Positions 7,336-10,280 of a stretch of DNA of 10,280 bases are shown one piece after another (the stretch's first letter is position 1; every line of letters starts with the position of its first letter). The notes under the pieces are model-generated. The model was not told the origin of the DNA, did no database searches, and saw only the letters and a list, made by a program, of their open reading frames with translations. Made by a program: the position numbers and the translations under genes. Source of the DNA: an uncultured Collinsella sp. (lineage in GTDB: Bacteria > Actinomycetota > Coriobacteriia > Coriobacteriales > Coriobacteriaceae); NCBI GenBank assembly GCA_900544865.1, contig UQXA01000052.1, positions 1-10,280 on the forward strand, written 5' to 3'.

Positions 7336-8637
7336 ATGGCCAAGAGCAGGTACGCCGACGCCACCAAGGCCGCTCGCAGGGCCGCGATGTCTGCCCACAA
7401 AGCCACGGCCGCGGCGAATGCTGGCAACGTCGACGCGTCCGCGCAGCCGACTGCCAGCGCTGCCACCGAGCCCGCCCGTGACGCCCGTCGCGACGAGCTG
7501 ACGCACGTGGACGCCAAGGGCGAGGTACGCATGGTCGACGTGTCCGACAAGGCCGAGACCCATCGCATTGCCATCGCCGAGGGCACCATCCTCATGCATC
7601 CCGAGACGCAGGCCATGGTGCTGCAGGACCGCGCCAAAAAGGGCGATGTGCTTGCCTGCGCGCGCGTGGCGGGCATCATGGCCATCAAGCGCACGAGCGA
7701 CATCATCCCCATGTGCCATCCGTTGCTCATTACCAAGAGCAAGTGCGACATTGCGCCCATCGCTCCGGCGGGGACGCCTGCCGAGGATGTGCCCGAGGGC
7801 TGGGCGCCGGCGCGCGCGGACGGGCAGGTTGGCTTTCACGTACTGGTTACGGCCGGCGTGACGGGCAAGACGGGTATCGAGATGGAGGCCCTGACCGGCG
7901 CGAGTGCCGCGTGCCTAACGATCTACGACATGTGCAAAGCCGTCGATCGCGGCATGGAGATTGTCGACGTGCGCCTGTTGCACAAGGAGGGCGGCCGCTC
8001 GGGCGTGTGGAATCGTGCCGAGCGTCAGGTTGCTGCTGTTGAGGCCGTGGGGGCCGCGGGCAACGCGCCCGCGAGCGCACCCGTCGCCGTCGCGCCCGCA
8101 GCTCCGACACCGGCCGTCCCCGCGATCGCGTTTATCGGCTACCAGAACTCGGGCAAGACAACGCTCGTCGAGAAGGTTATCGCCGAGCTCACCCGCCGCG
8201 GTCTGCGCGTGGGTTCGCTCAAGCATCATGGGCATCACGGCTTCGATATCGATGTGCCCGCCAAGGATACCTGGCGCCATCACCAGGCCGGCTCCAAACA
8301 CGTGGGCCTCATCTGCGCCACGCGTTGGGCGGAGTACGCCGACACGCGCGAGGAGGACGAGATGCCCGCGCGCGAGCTGCTGTCGCGCTACAACGATGTC
8401 GACGTGGTGATCATCGAGGGCTACAAGACCGAGGGCTTCGACAACATCGTGGTAGCGCGCTCCGGTGTCGACCGTCTGCGCGGCAAGAGCTCGCTCGACC
8501 TGGTTGACGGTCGCACGCTGGCGCTTGCCTGCAACGAGGCCCTGGCGCGTCAGGCCTTCGACGCCGGCTTTGCGACCCGAGCCATCAACATCAACGACGC
8601 CCGAGCCATCTGCGACCTCATCCAAGACCACCTTTAA
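7336..8637 (+). CDS. moaC: Fused MoaC (cyclic pyranopterin monophosphate synthase) and MobB
   Basis: This 433-residue protein joins two molybdenum-cofactor enzymes. Residues 1-54 are an Ala/Lys/Arg-rich extension. Residues about 55-232 are MoaC, which turns the MoaA product into cyclic pyranopterin monophosphate: LTHVDAKGEVRMVDVS at 55-70, PMCHPL at 125-130, LTGASAA at 186-192, the active-site stretch YDMCKAVD with D198 and K201, and KEGGRSG at 217-223. An Ala/Pro linker (about 233-262) leads to MobB (about 263-433), a GTP-binding protein linked to guanine-dinucleotide cofactor formation. Its P-loop is GYQNSGKTT (268-276), followed by LKHHGHH and VVIIEGYKTEGF. The start is ATG 7336, with GGAGG at 7323-7327 and eight bases of spacing. 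The upstream in-frame codon at 7291 lies inside moaA. Frame is continuous through the linker, so this is a true fusion unless the assembly is wrong. MobE/MogA/MoeA-type partners are not in the window. Confidence 0.94.
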   Translation: MAKSRYADATKAARRAAMSAHKATAAANAGNVDASAQPTASAATEPARDARRDELTHVDAKGEVRMVDVSDKAETHRIAIAEGTILMHPETQAMVLQDRAKKGDVLACARVAGIMAIKRTSDIIPMCHPLLITKSKCDIAPIAPAGTPAEDVPEGWAPARADGQVGFHVLVTAGVTGKTGIEMEALTGASAACLTIYDMCKAVDRGMEIVDVRLLHKEGGRSGVWNRAERQVAAVEAVGAAGNAPASAPVAVAPAAPTPAVPAIAFIGYQNSGKTTLVEKVIAELTRRGLRVGSLKHHGHHGFDIDVPAKDTWRHHQAGSKHVGLICATRWAEYADTREEDEMPARELLSRYNDVDVVIIEGYKTEGFDNIVVARSGVDRLRGKSSLDLVDGRTLALACNEALARQAFDAGFATRAININDARAICDLIQDHL

Positions 8638-8660
8638 GGGCCGGCTCGCTGCGCTGCCAT

Positions 8661-8699
8661 AACCTGCCAAAAGGGGACAGGTTAATTTCGGCAGGTTTT
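8661..8699 (+). terminator. Terminator-like hairpin 1 after moaC-mobB
   Basis: AACCTGCC (8661-8668) pairs with GGCAGGTT (8690-8697), with some further A/T pairing inside, and four T residues end the structure (8696-8699). It begins 24 bases after the stop codon. The loop carries AAAGGGGACAGG, almost the same as in the next hairpin. Confidence 0.6.
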
Positions 8700-8718
8700 A
8701 TCTGGGCAAACGTCATTT

Positions 8719-8756
8719 CCACCACAAAGGGGCCAGGCTCCTTTGTGGTGGTTTTT
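8719..8756 (+). terminator. Strong intrinsic terminator (hairpin 2)
   Basis: CCACCACAAAGG (8719-8730) pairs perfectly with CCTTTGTGGTGG (8740-8751) around a nine-base loop, followed by TTTTT (8752-8756). This is a classic rho-independent terminator on the plus strand and should end moaA-moaC transcription. Confidence 0.85.
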
Positions 8757-8758
8757 GC

Positions 8759-8797
8759 TTTGGTAGATGTGTGGGACATGCCTTACAATCTACCAAA
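8759..8797 (+). promoter_or_regulatory. Long dyad over a possible MFS promoter
   Basis: TTTGGTAGAT (8759-8768) and its exact complement ATCTACCAAA (8788-8797) are separated by 19 bases. The left arm contains TTGGTA (8760-8765), four of six for a -35 box. TACAAT (8784-8789), five of six for a -10 box, lies 18 bases on and enters the right arm. Both promoter boxes sit inside or touch the dyad, which suits repressor control. An alternative is a transcribed hairpin. Confidence 0.45.
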
Positions 8798-8835
8798 TAG
8801 TTCATGACGGGCGAAAAACGGAGAGAAGGGGCTTG

Positions 8836-8847
8836 ATGCGTCCTTAA
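8836..8847 (+). other. Possible leader mini-ORF (Met-Arg-Pro-stop)
   Basis: ATG CGT CCT TAA is preceded by GAGAAGGGG (8823-8831), a good ribosome site four bases before the ATG. Its stop overlaps a second ATG (8847-8849) that opens MFHADRLI and stops at 8873. Short leaders with their own ribosome site can control downstream efflux genes through ribosome position. Chance occurrence is possible because the ORF is so small. Confidence 0.3.
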
Positions 8848-8848
8848 T

Positions 8849-8914
8849 GTTTCATGCGGATAGATTGATTTGACAGACGGTGGCGAATGCCCGCCGTCCG
8901 CATTCGTATGAAAC
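8849..8914 (+). promoter_or_regulatory. Structured leader of the MFS gene with competing hairpins
   Basis: Three pairings are visible. GTTTCAT (8849-8855) pairs with ATGAAAC (8908-8914), ending one base before the ribosome site AAGGAG (8915-8920). GACGGTGG (8876-8883) pairs with CCGCCGTC (8891-8898). CGAATGC (8884-8890) pairs with GCATTCG (8900-8906). The last two cannot form fully at once, because the loop of one is the stem of the other and the linkers are too short for a pseudoknot. This could be a translational or attenuation switch, though no known riboswitch class is recognised. Confidence 0.4.
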
Positions 8915-8925
8915 AAGGAGTCTCC

Positions 8926-10206
8926 ATGCTTGCCTCTCTTTTCTCAAAGCCTCAATCATCGCTGTCCGTGCAGGCCAAGCGCCTGGTGGCGATGCGCTTT
9001 CTCGTCTACACCGGTTTTCAGACCAGCTACTTTATCGGCGTCATCGGAACGCTCACCTATGCAGACGATGCCTCGGTCGTGGCGACATCGCTGGCCGTCC
9101 TTTTTATGAACGTATTCGTGATCTTGGGATCCTTTGCGGGTGGCGCTGCGCTCGACGCTTGGGGCCCGCATCGTCATTTCTTGCTGAGTATCGTCGGCGC
9201 TCTCGCAACTGACACGGCAATCATCGCCTTTGGTAGCGCGACCGGCGTCGTCCTGCTCGGTGCGGTGTTTCTGGGCTTTACGATGGGATTCGCCCAGCCC
9301 ATTGCCACATCCTATCCGGCCTACCTCACCGATGATCCCGTCGAGCTCAAAGACATCAACTCCGCCATCGCCATGTTTTCAAACGTGAGTATCATCGTCG
9401 GACCCACGTTGGGTGGCTTTGTCGCGGCGGCTGCATCGTCACGCGCGGTGTTCGTGCTCATGATGATCTTTACCGTACTGGCGCTCGTCGCCGGTTGGGG
9501 CTTTAGGCCGAAGACCAGCCATGTCGTCGGGGATGCGGATGCCGATTCGGCAGAGGAAGGGGAGCGTGCGGGACAAAGCCCCGACCCCAACGCGTCTTCC
9601 CGCGTCACCTTTGCGACCAGCATCAAGACGGTCTTTACCAACAGCGTCCTCGCCCTGCTGTTCTGCATCATCTTCCTCTCGAACTTTGGCTACGGTGCCT
9701 TCGATCCGCTGGAGTCGTTCTTCTACCGCGATGTCCTGCGCGTCGGTGTTGAGTGGATGGGCTGGCTCTCGTCGGCCAGCGGTGTAGGCGCGGTGCTGGG
9801 CGCCGTCCTCGCGCTCCGCTTGCCACCGCACCTGGTCAACCTTAAAACGCTGCTCGTGGCGCTTGTGTCCGTGGGCCTGGGAAGTTTGCTCTATGTGGGA
9901 ACGCCGTACGTGGGCGTGGCCCTTGTCGGCCAGATTGCCCTGGGCGTGGCTTGGGGCGTCGTCAACCCGCTCCACAACACCATCGTGCAAACGACGGCAC
10001 CGCTCGAGCAACTCGGTCGCGTGAACTCGGTCATGGGCTTTGGCAATATGTTCGCTGGCGTGGCCCCGTTGGCGATTGCCCCGTGGCTGGCGGCGACGTT
10101 TGGCGTGCAGCAGACGCTCATAGGGGCGGGCATGGTCGTGACGGCGGTTCCCGCGGCGCTGCTGCTGTTTGGACGCCGGCATTTGGATCGTGTCGCAAGG
10201 CAGTAA
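8926..10206 (+). CDS. MFS transporter (probable efflux permease)
   Basis: A 426-residue inner-membrane carrier of the major facilitator superfamily with about twelve hydrophobic segments in two halves. After the second segment the loop GGAALDAWGPHRH (about residues 67-79) is a divergent form of MFS motif A. The central cytoplasmic loop (about 195-225, DADADSAEEGERAGQSPDP) is acidic and hydrophilic. The second half includes GWLSSASGVGAVLGAVLALR and ends in a basic tail (RRHLDRVARQ). The pattern resembles drug or sugar exporters of the DHA1/EntS type, but substrate cannot be assigned. ATG 8926 is chosen because AAGGAG lies five bases upstream (8915-8920). In-frame ATGs at 8887 and 8908 lack a ribosome site and lie within the structured leader. 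The gene is isolated from the moa operon by two hairpins and ends one base before palindromic repeat copy 3. Confidence 0.9.
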   Translation: MLASLFSKPQSSLSVQAKRLVAMRFLVYTGFQTSYFIGVIGTLTYADDASVVATSLAVLFMNVFVILGSFAGGAALDAWGPHRHFLLSIVGALATDTAIIAFGSATGVVLLGAVFLGFTMGFAQPIATSYPAYLTDDPVELKDINSAIAMFSNVSIIVGPTLGGFVAAAASSRAVFVLMMIFTVLALVAGWGFRPKTSHVVGDADADSAEEGERAGQSPDPNASSRVTFATSIKTVFTNSVLALLFCIIFLSNFGYGAFDPLESFFYRDVLRVGVEWMGWLSSASGVGAVLGAVLALRLPPHLVNLKTLLVALVSVGLGSLLYVGTPYVGVALVGQIALGVAWGVVNPLHNTIVQTTAPLEQLGRVNSVMGFGNMFAGVAPLAIAPWLAATFGVQQTLIGAGMVVTAVPAALLLFGRRHLDRVARQ

Positions 10207-10207
10207 A

Positions 10208-10268
10208 ACCATCACAACATTCGATGAAAATCGCGATTTTGCCGAAAAACGTCGAATGTTGTGATGGT
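10208..10268 (-). repeat. 61-bp palindromic repeat, copy 3 (inverted, diverged centre)
   Basis: The arms ACCATCACAACATTCGA (10208-10224) and complement (10252-10268) are identical to those of copies 1 and 2 and the total length is again 61. The centre matches the reverse complement of the other copies at most positions but with about seven changes, so this copy is inverted. It contains its own perfect palindrome AAAATCGCGATTTT (10227-10240). It begins just after the MFS stop codon. Only two T residues follow, so intrinsic termination would be weak. Confidence 0.9.
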
Positions 10269-10280
10269 TAGCGCCCCGGG

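Noticed and set aside
8870..8875. TTGACA as a -35 box for the MFS gene
   Set aside because: There is no acceptable -10 box 15-19 bases downstream; that stretch is GC-rich and forms the leader hairpins.
8876..8906. An H-type pseudoknot in the MFS leader
   Set aside because: The two stems would be linked by zero, zero and one base, too short to cross the grooves, so the stems are better seen as alternatives.

Overview
The window is GC-rich DNA with densely packed genes, many GTG or ATG starts with GGAGG-like ribosome sites, and short intergenic spaces. Protein style and gene content suggest a Coriobacteriia actinobacterium, possibly Collinsella-like. That placement is inference from recognition; no phylogenetic marker is present. 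Bases 1-48 are not genomic: they are an untrimmed Illumina/Nextera adapter, so the true sequence starts at base 49.

Layout. (1) 49-813, minus strand: the first 255 residues of a MATE drug/sodium antiporter, cut by the contig end. (2) 814-1071: a divergent regulatory region. It has a MerR-type promoter (dyad inside a long spacer) facing the MATE gene, and a strong sigma-70 promoter facing right with two related operator-like dyads. (3) 1072-4792: two overlapping genes for a heterodimeric ABC exporter. The substitutions in the two ATPase domains fall together in one degenerate ATP site. (4) 4793-6275: a gene for an uncharacterised protein with a PD-(D/E)XK / DUF559-like C-terminus. It is bracketed by two nearly identical 61-bp palindromic repeats in the same orientation. 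(5) 6276-8637: moaA and a moaC-mobB fusion, molybdenum-cofactor genes that are probably cotranscribed. (6) 8638-8925: two tandem terminator-like hairpins, then a long dyad over a possible promoter, then a leader with a mini-ORF and competing hairpins. (7) 8926-10206: an MFS transporter, followed directly by a third, inverted and diverged copy of the 61-bp palindrome.

Functionally the window combines export systems (MATE, ABC pair, MFS) with early and late molybdenum-cofactor steps (GTP to cyclic pyranopterin monophosphate by MoaA/MoaC, and guanine-dinucleotide cofactor assembly by MobB). The least explained elements are the palindromic repeat family, its relation to the nuclease-like gene, and the structured leader of the MFS gene. 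No intergenic gap exceeds 300 bases. No tRNA, rRNA, CRISPR array or transposase gene was seen.
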